This document shows positions 20,898 to 30,220 of a stretch of DNA of 64,000 bases, one piece after another. A program made the translations under genes and the position numbers. The notes under the pieces are model-generated. The model made no database searches. It had not been told where the DNA came from and saw only the letters and a list, made by a program, of their open reading frames with translations. This DNA comes from Janthinobacterium lividum (GTDB lineage: Bacteria; Pseudomonadota; Gammaproteobacteria; Burkholderiales; Burkholderiaceae_D), in assembly GCF_034424625.1 (NCBI RefSeq), contig NZ_CP139976.1, positions 372,001 through 436,000 of the forward strand, in the 5' to 3' direction. Within the stretch, counting starts at the first letter, position 1, and each line of letters starts with the position of its first letter.

Positions 20898-20932
20898 ATT
20901 GGCGATATCCAAAACGGTATCGATAAGCCAAT
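20898..20932. promoter_or_regulatory. Candidate operator upstream of the chvE promoter
   Basis: An interrupted palindrome begins ATTGGCGATATC and ends GATAAGCCAAT. On the minus strand it also reads as two related blocks, TTGGCTTATCG and TTGGATATCG, in the same direction. It lies directly upstream of the -35 box, a typical activator site. XylR-family activators bind direct repeats there, so the regulator at 29021 is a candidate; this is inference. Confidence 0.4.
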
Positions 20933-21136
20933 TGATGCAATGCGCCATTGCGCGCCTTCCCGCCTGCTGGCAGGGCGGAAACGGGGGCCGGTCGGCGGCT
21001 TTTTTTGGTGCACTGCAATACCAATAATCATCATTCAATTTGGTGATTTTCGTAATTGCGGCGACACAGGGCGGCGCGCAGAATCGGTCCGAACTTGAAG
21101 ACCAGCCATCCCGTCACGACCTTTTGAAAGCATGCC

Positions 21137-22294
21137 ATGCAGCCGATTTCTCCCGCCTCCCTGTTGCCCGCCGACCTGGCGCAGGCCCTCCTCATCGGCC
21201 GCATTTGGCGCGACGGCCCCTGCGTCGTCGCCGTGCGTGGCGGCGAGGTGGTCGACATCACGCAGACGGTGGCGACGGTAGCCGAGCTGTTCGAGCGCAG
21301 CGATGCGCTCGATATCGCCCGCCATGCACCCGGAATCGCGCTTGGCTCCGTGCAGGCGCTGCTGGAGCAGGCGCTTGCCGCACCGGCAGGCGAGCTGCTG
21401 CTGGCGCCGTGCGACCTGCAGGCCGTCAAGGCCTGCGGCGTGACCTTCGCCGTCAGCCTGCTCGAACGGGTGATCGAGGAACAGGCGGGCGGCGACGCGG
21501 CGCGCGCGGCGAGCTTGCGCGCTGCACTGCAAATGACCCTGGGCGGCGACTTGTCGGCATTGAAGCCCGGCTCGGACGCGGCGCAGCGCCTGAAACAGCA
21601 GTTGCAGCAGCGCGGCGCCTGGTCGCAATACATGGAAGTGGGCATCGGCCCCGATGCGGAAGTGTTTACCAAGGCGCAGCCGATGTCGTCGGTGGGCTGC
21701 GGCGCGCAGGTGGGCTTGCTGCCGTCGTCCGCCTGGAACAACCCGGAGCCGGAGATCGTCCTGGCCGTCAACAGCCGCGGCGAGGTGCTGGGGGCGACCT
21801 TGGGCAACGACGTCAACCTGCGCGACATCGAAGGGCGCAGCGCCCTCTTGCTGGGCAAGGCCAAGGACAACAACGGTTCCTGCGCCATCGGCCCCTTCAT
21901 CCGCCTGTTCGACGAACACTTCACGCTCGACACCGTACGCCAGGCGGAAGTGTCGCTGCTGATCGAGGGCGCGGACGACGGCTTTGTGCTCGAAGGCGCC
22001 AGCTTCATGCGCGAGATCAGCCGCGACCCGCTCGACCTGGTGCGCCAGACGGCAGGCCAGTACCACCAGTACCCGGACGGTTTCATGCTGTTCCTGGGGA
22101 CCATGTTCTCGCCCGTGAAGGACCGCGGCGCGCAAGGCGGCGGCTTTACACACCACCTGGGCGACCGCGTCACCATCGCCAGCGCCGCGCTGGGCGCGCT
22201 GGTCAACGAAGTGCAGCGCTGCGATGCGATTACTCCCTGGACGTTCGGCGTGCGCGCGCTGTACCAGAACCTCGCCCGTCGCGGTTTGCTTTGA
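21137..22294 (+). CDS. Fumarylacetoacetate hydrolase-family protein, GguC/AraD1-like 2-keto-3-deoxy acid dehydratase
   Basis: A 385-residue FAH-fold enzyme. The C-terminal half has the metal-site region (AVNSRGEVLGATLGNDVNLRDIEG) of the family. GguC-like proteins convert L-2-keto-3-deoxyarabonate (or its xylose counterpart) to 2-oxoglutarate semialdehyde. The neighbouring sugar-acid dehydratases support this role rather than tyrosine degradation. Exact substrate is uncertain. It heads a plus-strand operon with an SDR and a dehydratase. Confidence 0.82.
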   Translation: MQPISPASLLPADLAQALLIGRIWRDGPCVVAVRGGEVVDITQTVATVAELFERSDALDIARHAPGIALGSVQALLEQALAAPAGELLLAPCDLQAVKACGVTFAVSLLERVIEEQAGGDAARAASLRAALQMTLGGDLSALKPGSDAAQRLKQQLQQRGAWSQYMEVGIGPDAEVFTKAQPMSSVGCGAQVGLLPSSAWNNPEPEIVLAVNSRGEVLGATLGNDVNLRDIEGRSALLLGKAKDNNGSCAIGPFIRLFDEHFTLDTVRQAEVSLLIEGADDGFVLEGASFMREISRDPLDLVRQTAGQYHQYPDGFMLFLGTMFSPVKDRGAQGGGFTHHLGDRVTIASAALGALVNEVQRCDAITPWTFGVRALYQNLARRGLL

Positions 22295-22321
22295 TCCGAT
22301 TTTTTTAAAAAGAGAGACACC

Positions 22322-23089
22322 ATGCAGCATGCAATTTATCCCAGCCTGGCAGGTCAGCGCGTCGTCATCACGGGCGGCGGCACCGGCATCGGCGTGGCCA
22401 TCGTCGAAGCGTTCGTGCGCCAGGGCGCCCACGTCACCTTTCTCGATATCGCCCGCGAGGCGTCGCTGGCGCTGCAGGAAAAGCTGGCCGACCTGCCGCA
22501 GCCGCCCGTGTTCCGTTATTGCGACCTGACGGACCTGGGCGCCCTGGCCGCCACCTTCGCCGAGATTGAGCACAGCGCGGGCGCCACGGATATCCTCATC
22601 AACAACGCGGCCAATGACGACCGCCACCAGTTACAGGACGTCACGCCTGCCTACTGGGACGAGCGCATCGCCGTCAACCTGCGCCACCAGTATTTCTGCG
22701 CCCAGGCAGTGGCGCCGGCCATGCGCGCCAAGGGGGGCGGCGTAATCCTCAACCTGGGTTCGATTTCCTGGCACCTGGCGCAAGCGAGGCTGTCGATCTA
22801 CATGACGGCGAAAGCCGGCATCGAGGGCTTGACGCGCGGCCTGGCGCGCGACCTGGGTGTCGACGGCATCCGCGTCAATTGCATCATTCCCGGCGCCGTG
22901 CGCACGCCGCGCCAAGAGCGGCTGTGGCATACGCCGGAGGCGGAAGCCGTGATCCTGCAGGGACAATGCCTGCAACTGCGCGTGGAGCCGGAAGACGTGG
23001 CGGCGCTGGCGCTGTTCCTCGCGTCGGACAACGCGGCCAAGTGCGCCGGACGCGAATACTACGTCGACGCAGGCTGGTACGGCGCATGA
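22322..23089 (+). CDS. SDR-family sugar 1-dehydrogenase (xylose/arabinose/galactose type)
   Basis: A 255-residue short-chain dehydrogenase with the cofactor motif TGGGTGIG (17-24), the NNAAND element and the catalytic Ser...YMTAK set. It resembles Caulobacter D-xylose 1-dehydrogenase and would oxidise an aldose to its lactone. It overlaps the next gene by 4 nt (ATGA) and follows the FAH gene by 27 bp with a good AGAGAG ribosome site. Confidence 0.85.
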   Translation: MQHAIYPSLAGQRVVITGGGTGIGVAIVEAFVRQGAHVTFLDIAREASLALQEKLADLPQPPVFRYCDLTDLGALAATFAEIEHSAGATDILINNAANDDRHQLQDVTPAYWDERIAVNLRHQYFCAQAVAPAMRAKGGGVILNLGSISWHLAQARLSIYMTAKAGIEGLTRGLARDLGVDGIRVNCIIPGAVRTPRQERLWHTPEAEAVILQGQCLQLRVEPEDVAALALFLASDNAAKCAGREYYVDAGWYGA

Positions 23090-24873
23090 ACATTCCCGCC
23101 CAACCCCAGGCGCGGCGCTTCCGCTCGCAGGACTGGTTCGACAATCCCGAGCATATCGACATGACGGCGCTGTACCTGGAGCGCTTCATGAACTACGGCA
23201 TCACGGCAGAGGAGCTGCGTTCGGGCCGGCCCATCATCGGCATTGCGCAAAGCGGCAGCGATATCAGCCCGTGCAACCGCATCCACCTGGAACTGGCCCA
23301 GCGTGTGCGCGACGGCATCCGCGACGCGGGCGGCATCCCGATGGAATTCCCGCTGCATCCGATCTTTGAAAACTGCCGCCGTCCCACGGCCGCGCTGGAC
23401 CGCAACCTGGCATATCTGGGCCTGGTGGAAATCCTGCATGGCTACCCGATCGACGCCGTGGTGCTGACGACGGGCTGCGACAAGACGACGCCGGCGCAAT
23501 TGATGGCCGCCGCCACGGTGGACATTCCCGCCATCGTGCTGTCGGGCGGCCCCATGCTCGATGGCTGGATGGACGGTGAATTGGTGGGTTCCGGCGCCGC
23601 CATCTGGAAAGGCCGCCGCCAGCTGTCCGCCGGCTTGATCGACAACGACAAATTCCTGCAGATCGCTGCCGCCTCGGCGCCGTCGGCCGGCCACTGCAAC
23701 ACCATGGGCACGGCATCGACCATGAATGCGCTGGCCGAGGCGCTGGGCATGTCCCTGACGGGCTGCTCGGCCATCCCCGCGCCGTACCGCGAGCGGGGCC
23801 AGATCGCCTATGAAACGGGGCGCCGCATCGTCGGCATGGCGCATGACGACGTGCGCCCGTCGAGCATCCTCACGCGCGAGGCGTTTTTGGACGCCATCAT
23901 CGTCAACGCGGCCATCGGCGGCTCCACCAACGCCCAGCCGCACCTGATGGCCATGGCGCGCCATGCTGGCGTGGCATTGCATTCGAGCGACTGGATGGCG
24001 CACGGCTATGACGTGCCCCTGTTGTTGAACATGCAGCCGGCCGGAAAATACCTGGGCGAGCGCTTCCACCGGGCCGGCGGCGTGCCGGCCGTGATGTGGG
24101 AGCTGCAGCAGGCGGGCTTGCTGCACACCGAGCGCTTGACGGTCACGGGACAGAGCATGGCGCTAAACCTGGCGGGCCGTGAAAGCGCGGACCGCGAGAT
24201 GATCCACCCGTTTGCCGCGCCATTGAAGGAAAAGGCCGGTTTCATGGCCTTGCAGGGCAACTTGTTCGATTTTGCCATCATGAAGACCAGCGTGATCTCG
24301 CCCGCCTTCCGCGAGCGCTACCTGTCGCGTCCCGGCAGCGAAGGCGTGTTCGAAGCGCGCGCCATCGTCTTTGACGGTTCTGCCGATTACCACGCGCGCA
24401 TCAACGACCCGGCGCTCAATATCGACGACAGCTGCATGCTGGTCATGCGCGGCGCAGGTCCCGTGGGCTGGCCCGGTTCGGCCGAAGTGGTCAACATGCA
24501 GCCGCCCGATGCGCTCCTTAAGGCCGGTATTTTGAATCTGCCGACCTTGGGCGACGGGCGCCAGTCGGGCACGTCGGACAGCCCGTCGATCCTGAACGCG
24601 TCGCCGGAAAGCGCCGTGGGCGGCGGCCTGGCGCTGCTGCGCACGGGCGACATCATCCGCGTGGACTTGAGCGCGGGCCGGTGCGACATGCTGGTCGATG
24701 CTGACGAACTGGCGCGCCGCGCCACGGCGCTGCCGCCGCCTGTCAACGACAGCGCCACGCCGTGGCAGGAAATCTACCGCGCCAGCGTGGGCCAGCTGGA
24801 AACGGGCGCCTGCATGGAGCTGGCGCTGAAATACCGCGCCGTGGGCCAGACCCTGCCGCGCCACAACCATTAG
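23086..24873 (+). CDS. xylD: IlvD/Edd-family sugar-acid dehydratase (xylonate dehydratase, XylD-like)
   Basis: A 595-residue protein, the same length as Caulobacter xylonate dehydratase. Cluster-ligand motifs TTGCDKTTP and SAGHCNTMGTAST and the C-terminal DGRQSGTSDSP motif are present. It would convert an aldonate to the 2-keto-3-deoxy acid using an Fe-S cluster. The start at 23086 overlaps the SDR stop; an in-frame extension to 22879 runs through the SDR gene and was rejected. Confidence 0.88.
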   Translation: MNIPAQPQARRFRSQDWFDNPEHIDMTALYLERFMNYGITAEELRSGRPIIGIAQSGSDISPCNRIHLELAQRVRDGIRDAGGIPMEFPLHPIFENCRRPTAALDRNLAYLGLVEILHGYPIDAVVLTTGCDKTTPAQLMAAATVDIPAIVLSGGPMLDGWMDGELVGSGAAIWKGRRQLSAGLIDNDKFLQIAAASAPSAGHCNTMGTASTMNALAEALGMSLTGCSAIPAPYRERGQIAYETGRRIVGMAHDDVRPSSILTREAFLDAIIVNAAIGGSTNAQPHLMAMARHAGVALHSSDWMAHGYDVPLLLNMQPAGKYLGERFHRAGGVPAVMWELQQAGLLHTERLTVTGQSMALNLAGRESADREMIHPFAAPLKEKAGFMALQGNLFDFAIMKTSVISPAFRERYLSRPGSEGVFEARAIVFDGSADYHARINDPALNIDDSCMLVMRGAGPVGWPGSAEVVNMQPPDALLKAGILNLPTLGDGRQSGTSDSPSILNASPESAVGGGLALLRTGDIIRVDLSAGRCDMLVDADELARRATALPPPVNDSATPWQEIYRASVGQLETGACMELALKYRAVGQTLPRHNH

Positions 24874-24886
24874 CAGGCAGGTCGGG

Positions 24887-24923
24887 GTAGGTCGGGTTAG
24901 CGCTCCGCGCGTAACCCGACACC
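24887..24923 (+). repeat. REP-like palindrome, copy 2
   Basis: It has a GTAG foot and arms TCGGGTTA (24892-24899) / TAACCCGA (24912-24919), the same family as copy 1 with an A-to-G arm change balanced on the other arm. A partial duplicate of the foot (GGTCGGGGTAG) precedes it. It lies between xylD and xylF. Confidence 0.8.
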
Positions 24924-24999
24924 ACCACAGACATAAAATTTTTCAGCAGTACCCCGTAGTGAAAAAACGTTGTTAATAAAATCCACAAGGAGACACACA

Positions 25000-26001
25000 A
25001 TGAACAAGATCATCAGTGCAGCCATCATGACCGCCATGCTGGCATTGAGCAGCAGCGCCGCTCTGGCCGATGCGAAAAACCCGAAGATCGGCTTTTCCAT
25101 CGACGATTTGCGCGTGGAACGCTGGACGCGCGACCGCGATTTCTTTATCGCCGCCGCCGAAAAGCAGGGCGCCAAAGTCTTCGTGCAGTCGGCCGACGCC
25201 AGCGAGCAGCGCCAGATTTCGCAGATCGAAAACCTGATCTCGCGCGGCGTCGACGTGCTGGTGATCGTGCCGTTCAACGCGACAGTGCTCAACAACACCG
25301 TCAAGGAAGCGAAAAAGGCCGGCATCAAGGTGCTGTCGTATGACCGCCTGATCCTGAATGCCGATATCGACGCGTATATCTCGTTCGACAACGAGAAAGT
25401 GGGCGAAATGCAGGCCGAGGGCGTGACCAAGCTGCAGCCGAAGGGCAATTACTACCTGCTGGGCGGCTCGCCGACCGACAACAACGCCAAGATGCTGCGC
25501 GAAGGCCAGATGAAGGTGCTCAAACCGTTCATCGACAAGGGCGACATCAAGATCGTCGGCCAGCAGTGGGTGAAGGACTGGAGCGCCACCGAAGCGCTGT
25601 CCATCGTGGAAAACGCGCTGACGGCCAACGGCAACAAGATCGACGCCATCGTCGCCTCGAACGACGGCACGGCCGGCGGCGCCATCCAGGCCCTGGCAGC
25701 GCAAAAGCTGGCCGGCAAGGTGCCGGTCTCGGGCCAGGACGCCGATCTGGCGGCGGTGAAACGCGTCATCGCCGGCACGCAATCGATGACCGTCTACAAA
25801 CCCCTGAAAACCATCGCTTCGGAAGCGGCCAAACTGGCCGTGCAACTGGCGCGCAATGAAAAGCCGGCTTACAACTTCAGCTATGACAACGGCCTGAAAA
25901 AGGTCAGCACGGTGCTGCTGAAGCCTACGCCGCTGACCAAGGCGAATGTGAACATTCTCGTCGACGATGGGTTCTATACCAAGGCGCAACTCGGTAATTG
26001 A
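25000..26001 (+). CDS. xylF: D-xylose-binding periplasmic protein
   Basis: A 333-residue secreted binding protein with a Sec signal peptide cut near ALADA. The XylF signature KIGFSIDDLRVERWTRDRDF follows at the mature N-terminus. It is the substrate receptor of the XylFGH importer. The ATG at 25000 was chosen over 24970 because AAGGAG sits 9 nt before it and it gives a clean signal peptide. A REP pair separates it from xylG. Confidence 0.94.
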   Translation: MNKIISAAIMTAMLALSSSAALADAKNPKIGFSIDDLRVERWTRDRDFFIAAAEKQGAKVFVQSADASEQRQISQIENLISRGVDVLVIVPFNATVLNNTVKEAKKAGIKVLSYDRLILNADIDAYISFDNEKVGEMQAEGVTKLQPKGNYYLLGGSPTDNNAKMLREGQMKVLKPFIDKGDIKIVGQQWVKDWSATEALSIVENALTANGNKIDAIVASNDGTAGGAIQALAAQKLAGKVPVSGQDADLAAVKRVIAGTQSMTVYKPLKTIASEAAKLAVQLARNEKPAYNFSYDNGLKKVSTVLLKPTPLTKANVNILVDDGFYTKAQLGN

Positions 26002-26013
26002 TCGCCTGTGTCA

Positions 26014-26048
26014 TGTCGGGTGACGCGCCATGCGCTAACCCGACCTAC
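26014..26048 (-). repeat. REP-like palindrome, copy 3a
   Basis: An inverted-orientation copy running TGTCGGGT to CTAACCCGACCTAC. It faces copy 3b, and the two feet (CTACCCG / CGGTAG) can pair across a TTTTTAC spacer to make one larger hairpin between xylF and xylG, like a BIME. Confidence 0.78.
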
Positions 26049-26060
26049 CCGTTTTTACCG

Positions 26061-26091
26061 GTAGGTCGGATTCGCGTAGCGTAATCCGACA
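26061..26091 (+). repeat. REP-like palindrome, copy 3b
   Basis: A plus-orientation copy GTAGGTCGGATT to GTAATCCGACA, partner of copy 3a. It ends 30 bp before xylG. The paired hairpins sit exactly where transcript processing could favour xylF over xylGH. Confidence 0.8.
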
Positions 26092-26121
26092 TTTTTCCCC
26101 GTATCAGCAACGAGAGCAAGA

Positions 26122-27693
26122 ATGTCCGACTATCTGCTTGAAATGAAAGGCATCGTCAAACAGTTTGGCGGTGTCCGCGCGCTTGACGGCATCGACCTGC
26201 AGGTGCGGGCCGGCGAGTGCATCGGCTTGTGCGGCGAGAATGGCGCCGGCAAGTCGACCCTGATGAAGGTGCTGTCCGGCGTGTACCCGCACGGCACCTG
26301 GGAGGGCGACATCCTGTGGGATGGCCAACCCCTGCGCGCGCAATCGATCCGCGACACGGAAGACGCGGGCATCATCATCATCCACCAGGAACTGATGCTG
26401 GTGCCGCAGCTGTCCGTGGCCGAAAATATCTTCATGGGCCGCGAGCTCACCCTGCCCGGCGGGCGCATGCATTACGCGGCCATGTACAAGCGCGCCGACG
26501 AGCTGCTGCGCGAACTGAAAATTCCCGAACTGAACGTGGCGCAGCCCGTGATGAATTACGGCGGCGGCCACCAGCAGCTGGTGGAAATCGCCAAGGCGCT
26601 CAACAAGAATGCGCGTTTGCTGATCCTCGACGAGCCGTCGTCGTCGCTGACGGCGTCGGAAATCGCCGTGCTGCTCGATATCCTGCGCGCACTGAAGGCC
26701 AAGGGCGTCACCTGCATCTATATTTCGCACAAGCTCGATGAAGTGGCGGCCATCTGCGACACCATCGTCGTCATCCGCGACGGCAAGCACATCGCCACCA
26801 CGCCGATGGCGCAGATGAACGTCGAACGCATCATCGCGCAGATGGTGGGCCGCGAAATGAGCCAGCTGTATCCGCAGCGCGCGCAGCCGCCGGTCATTGG
26901 CGAGGTGCTGTTCGAGGCGCGCCACGTGACCTGCATCGATGCCGACAACCCGCAGCGCAAGCGGGTCGACGATGTGTCATTCACCCTGCGCAAGGGCGAG
27001 ATCCTCGGCATCGCCGGCCTGGTGGGGGCGGGGCGCACGGAGCTCGTCTCGGCCCTGTTCGGCGCATACCAGGGGCCGTGCCAGGCCGAAGTGTGGCTCG
27101 ATGGCCGCAAGATCGATACCCGCTCGCCGCAAAAGGCCATCGCCATGGGCCTGGCGATGGTGCCGGAAGACCGCAAGCACCACGGCATCGTGCCCGACCT
27201 CGACGTGGGGCAGAACATCACCCTGGCCGTGCTGGAAGAATTCGCGCGCGCCACGCGCATCGATGGCGAGGCGGAATTGACGGCCGTGCGCGGCGAGATC
27301 GCCCAGCTGGAACTGAAGGCGGCCAGCCCTTCGCTGCCGATTACGAGCCTGTCGGGCGGCAACCAGCAAAAGGCCGTGCTGGCCAAGATGCTGCTGACGC
27401 GCCCGCGCGTGCTGATCCTCGACGAACCCACGCGCGGCGTGGACGTGGGCGCCAAATATGAAATCTACAAATTGATGCTGGCGCTGGCCGACCGGGGCGT
27501 GGCCATCATCATGGTCTCGTCGGAACTGGCCGAAGTGCTGGGCGTGTCCGACCGCGTGCTGGTGATGGGCGAAGGTCGCCTGCGCGGCGACTTTATCAAC
27601 GATGACCTGAGCCAGGAAACCGTGCTGGCGGCGGCGCTGGACCAGCGTCCGGCACCCGCCGCCAACACCGCAAACAAGGAACCCGCAGCATGA
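26122..27693 (+). CDS. xylG: D-xylose ABC transporter ATP-binding protein
   Basis: A 523-residue double ABC ATPase. Domain 1 has GENGAGKST and [11 protein letters not shown]. Domain 2 has the degenerate loop GLVGAGRTE plus [11 protein letters not shown] and [10 protein letters not shown]. It overlaps xylH by 4 nt. A C-terminal Pro/Ala-rich tail is slightly longer than in the E. coli protein. Confidence 0.93.
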   Translation: MSDYLLEMKGIVKQFGGVRALDGIDLQVRAGECIGLCGENGAGKSTLMKVLSGVYPHGTWEGDILWDGQPLRAQSIRDTEDAGIIIIHQELMLVPQLSVAENIFMGRELTLPGGRMHYAAMYKRADELLRELKIPELNVAQPVMNYGGGHQQLVEIAKALNKNARLLILDEPSSSLTASEIAVLLDILRALKAKGVTCIYISHKLDEVAAICDTIVVIRDGKHIATTPMAQMNVERIIAQMVGREMSQLYPQRAQPPVIGEVLFEARHVTCIDADNPQRKRVDDVSFTLRKGEILGIAGLVGAGRTELVSALFGAYQGPCQAEVWLDGRKIDTRSPQKAIAMGLAMVPEDRKHHGIVPDLDVGQNITLAVLEEFARATRIDGEAELTAVRGEIAQLELKAASPSLPITSLSGGNQQKAVLAKMLLTRPRVLILDEPTRGVDVGAKYEIYKLMLALADRGVAIIMVSSELAEVLGVSDRVLVMGEGRLRGDFINDDLSQETVLAAALDQRPAPAANTANKEPAA

Positions 27694-28832
27694 AACCGCA
27701 CAGTATCAAACAGCTGTTCACCCAATACAAGATGCTGGCCCTGCTGATCGCCGTGGCGCTGATCTGGGCCTTCTTTTCGTGGAAGACGGAGGGCAGTTTC
27801 CTCACGCCGCGCAACCTGTCGAACCTGCTGCGCCAGATGTCCGTCACCGGCATCCTCGCCTGCGGCATGGTGCTGGTGATTATCGCCGGCGAGATCGACC
27901 TGTCGATCGGTTCCCTGCTGGGCTTACTCGGCGGCATCGCCGCCGTGCTGGACGTGACGCAGCACTGGCCGCTGGCCCTGAACCTGGCGGCCGTACTCGG
28001 CTGCGGCCTGGTGATCGGTTTGCTCAACGGCTACCTGACGGCCTACCGGGGCATCCCCTCCTTCATCGTGGGACTGGGCGGCATGCTGGCGTACCGCGGC
28101 ATCCTGCTGGGCATCACGGGCGGCATCACGATCGCGCCCGTCTCCGAGCCGATGGTCTACCTGGGGCAGGGCTATCTGCCCGCCGTGCCCGGCATCGTGC
28201 TGGGCATCGGCCTGTTCCTGCTGGCCGCCTTCCTGACGTGGCGCGCGCGTGCCAGCCGCGCACAGCATGGCTTGCCGCAGACGGCGCCCTGGGCCGACGG
28301 CTTGCGTCTGGCCGTCATCGGCGCCGTGCTGTATGCCTTTGTGCAAACCCTGAACGGCTATGAAGGCATCCCGCTGCCCGTGCTGTTGCTGCTGGCCTTG
28401 CTGGGACTGTTCAGCTACATCACCAGCCAGACCGTGTTTGGCCGGCGCATCTACGCTGTCGGCAGCAATATGGAAGCGACGCGCCTGTCCGGCATCAACG
28501 TGAAAGCCGTCAAGCTGTGGATCTTCGGCATCATGGGCCTGATGTGCGCGCTGGCGGGCCTGATCAACACGGGCCGCCTGGCGGCCGGTTCGCCCTCGGC
28601 CGGCACCTTCAGCGAACTCGATGCGATTGCCGCCTGCTTCATCGGCGGCACCTCGATGCGCGGCGGCTCGGGCACCGTGTACGGCGCCCTGATCGGCGCG
28701 CTGGTGATGGCCAGCCTGGATAACGGCATGTCCATGCTGGACGTGGACACCTACTGGCAGATGATCGTAAAAGGCAGTATCCTCACCCTCGCCGTGTGGG
28801 TCGATGTCAGCACCCGGGCCGGACGCAGATAG
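27690..28832 (+). CDS. xylH: D-xylose ABC transporter permease
   Basis: A 380-residue permease with about ten helices. The family segments [18 protein letters not shown] and [16 protein letters not shown] are present. It is the last gene of the xylFGH operon and is followed by a 118-bp palindrome. Confidence 0.93.
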   Translation: MKPHSIKQLFTQYKMLALLIAVALIWAFFSWKTEGSFLTPRNLSNLLRQMSVTGILACGMVLVIIAGEIDLSIGSLLGLLGGIAAVLDVTQHWPLALNLAAVLGCGLVIGLLNGYLTAYRGIPSFIVGLGGMLAYRGILLGITGGITIAPVSEPMVYLGQGYLPAVPGIVLGIGLFLLAAFLTWRARASRAQHGLPQTAPWADGLRLAVIGAVLYAFVQTLNGYEGIPLPVLLLLALLGLFSYITSQTVFGRRIYAVGSNMEATRLSGINVKAVKLWIFGIMGLMCALAGLINTGRLAAGSPSAGTFSELDAIAACFIGGTSMRGGSGTVYGALIGALVMASLDNGMSMLDVDTYWQMIVKGSILTLAVWVDVSTRAGRR

Positions 28833-28835
28833 CGT

Positions 28836-28953
28836 GGACCCTCGACAAACCTACTGCGCGCCCCACTATCGCCTCTGCGTTGCTCAGCGTACCTTTGTAC
28901 GCTTGCGCTACTCAAGACGATATTGGACCGCTCGCTACGGTTTTTCGAGGTCC
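28836..28953. repeat. 118-bp imperfect palindrome
   Basis: The outer arms GGACCCTCGA...TCGAGGTCC, the inner arms CCACTATCG.../...CGATATTGG and the centre CGTAC...GTACG all share the same midpoint (28894.5), so the whole segment can fold into one long hairpin. It fills most of the 188-bp gap between xylH and the XylR-type gene. It is different from the GTAG REP family and from the 85-nt hairpins. Confidence 0.75.
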
Positions 28954-29020
28954 CGAAAGGCCTGACTACGTCGTGCGGCCAGAGATACTTCTTTGGCCGC
29001 CACATGGAGGAGACACCTGC

Positions 29021-30220
29021 ATGAAACTGCCGACCGCGCACCGTATCGCGCTGCTTTTCAATGGCAACAAGATCTATGACCGCGACATCATCGCCGGCAT
29101 CGCCGCCTATCTGAACACCACGCGCGTGTCCTGGGACCTGTTCCTGGAAGAGGATTTTCGCTGCCGCCTGCCTGGCATCGAACGCTGGCAGGGCGACGGC
29201 ATCATCGCCGATTTCGACGACCCGGCCGTCTGTGCGGCGCTGGCCAACAGCCACCTGCCGGTGGTGGCCGTCGGCGGCTCGTATGCGCGCGCGGAGGATT
29301 ACCCGGCCGGCATCCCGTACGTGGCGACCGATAATTTCAAGATCGTCAAGCTTGCCTATGAACACCTGGTGGAAGCGGGATTGAGCCGCTTTGCCTGTTT
29401 CAGCCTGCCCGAGGCCGATGTCAACCGCTGGGCGCAGGAGCGCGAAACGGCGTTTTGCGCCTTGATGGAGCGCGACCATATGCGTGCCGACGTGTACCGG
29501 GGCGTCGCCACCAGCGCGCCCTCGTGGGACGAAGCGGTGGAGCAGCAGATCGCATGGCTCAACAGCCTGGAAAAACCCGTCGGCATCATCGCTGTCAGCG
29601 ACGCGCGCGCGCGCCAGCTGCTGCAGGCGTGCATGCATGCGGGGATCGCCGTGCCGGAGCAAGTGGCCCTGATCGGCATCGACAACGACCCGCTGGCGCG
29701 CATGCTTACGCGCATTCCATTGAGTTCCGTGATCCAGGGCACGGAGGAAATGGGCCGCACGGCGGCGCATTTGCTGCACCAGATGTTGAATGGCGCGCGC
29801 CTGTCCGGCACGCGCATCCTCGTGCCGCCGGCCGGCCTGAACGTGCTCGCTTCCACGCGCCACCAGCCCTTCCAGCATCCGCAGGTGATGCAGGCGCGCC
29901 ACTTCATCCGCCAGTACGCCTGCCAGGGCATCAAGACGGAGCAGGTGGCCGATTACGTGGGGGTCTCGCGCTCCTCGCTCGAAGCGCACTTCCGCCATGA
30001 GCTGGGGCGTAGCGTGCACGATGAAATCCTGCATTTCAAGCTCGATGCGGCCAAGACCCTGCTGGCGCGCGGGCCGGGGCAGGTGGCCGAGGTGGCCGTG
30101 CGTTGCGGCTTTACCACGGTGCAGTACATGCATGCCGTCTTCAAGCGCGAACTCGGTTGCACGCCGCGCGAATTCCAGCAGCGCAGCCGGCCGCCGCCAG
30201 CGCCCGGACCGGCGCCATGA
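29021..30220 (+). CDS. xylR: XylR-type transcription activator (periplasmic-binding-like sensor plus AraC HTH)
   Basis: A 399-residue regulator, close to E. coli XylR (392 aa). Residues 5-275 form a LacI/periplasmic-binding-like sugar sensor (RIALLFNGNKIYDRDIIAGI at the start, GIDNDPLARMLTRIPLSSV later). Residues about 290-390 form an AraC/XylS DNA-binding domain. It should activate sugar transport and catabolism genes when pentose is present. The ATG at 29021 follows GGAGGAG. Its stop overlaps the next start. Confidence 0.92.
   Translation: MKLPTAHRIALLFNGNKIYDRDIIAGIAAYLNTTRVSWDLFLEEDFRCRLPGIERWQGDGIIADFDDPAVCAALANSHLPVVAVGGSYARAEDYPAGIPYVATDNFKIVKLAYEHLVEAGLSRFACFSLPEADVNRWAQERETAFCALMERDHMRADVYRGVATSAPSWDEAVEQQIAWLNSLEKPVGIIAVSDARARQLLQACMHAGIAVPEQVALIGIDNDPLARMLTRIPLSSVIQGTEEMGRTAAHLLHQMLNGARLSGTRILVPPAGLNVLASTRHQPFQHPQVMQARHFIRQYACQGIKTEQVADYVGVSRSSLEAHFRHELGRSVHDEILHFKLDAAKTLLARGPGQVAEVAVRCGFTTVQYMHAVFKRELGCTPREFQQRSRPPPAPGPAP

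Larger units (their letters stand above)
20762..21136. other. 375-bp divergent control region between chvE and the FAH-family gene
   Basis: No credible gene is present. The segment holds a minus-strand sigma70-like promoter for chvE (20855-20884) and an interrupted palindrome ATTGGC...GCCAAT (20898-20932) just upstream of it. An AT-rich stretch at about 21000-21060 precedes the plus-strand gene. Confidence 0.6.

Noticed and set aside
20763..21038. 91-residue minus-strand frame upstream of chvE
   Set aside because: It has no family resemblance and covers the promoter and palindrome region; better explained as a control region.
22879..23085. N-terminal extension of the XylD-like dehydratase
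   Set aside because: The extension reads through the 3' part of the SDR gene in another frame and is Arg/Ala-rich nonsense; the ATGA overlap at 23086 is the natural start.
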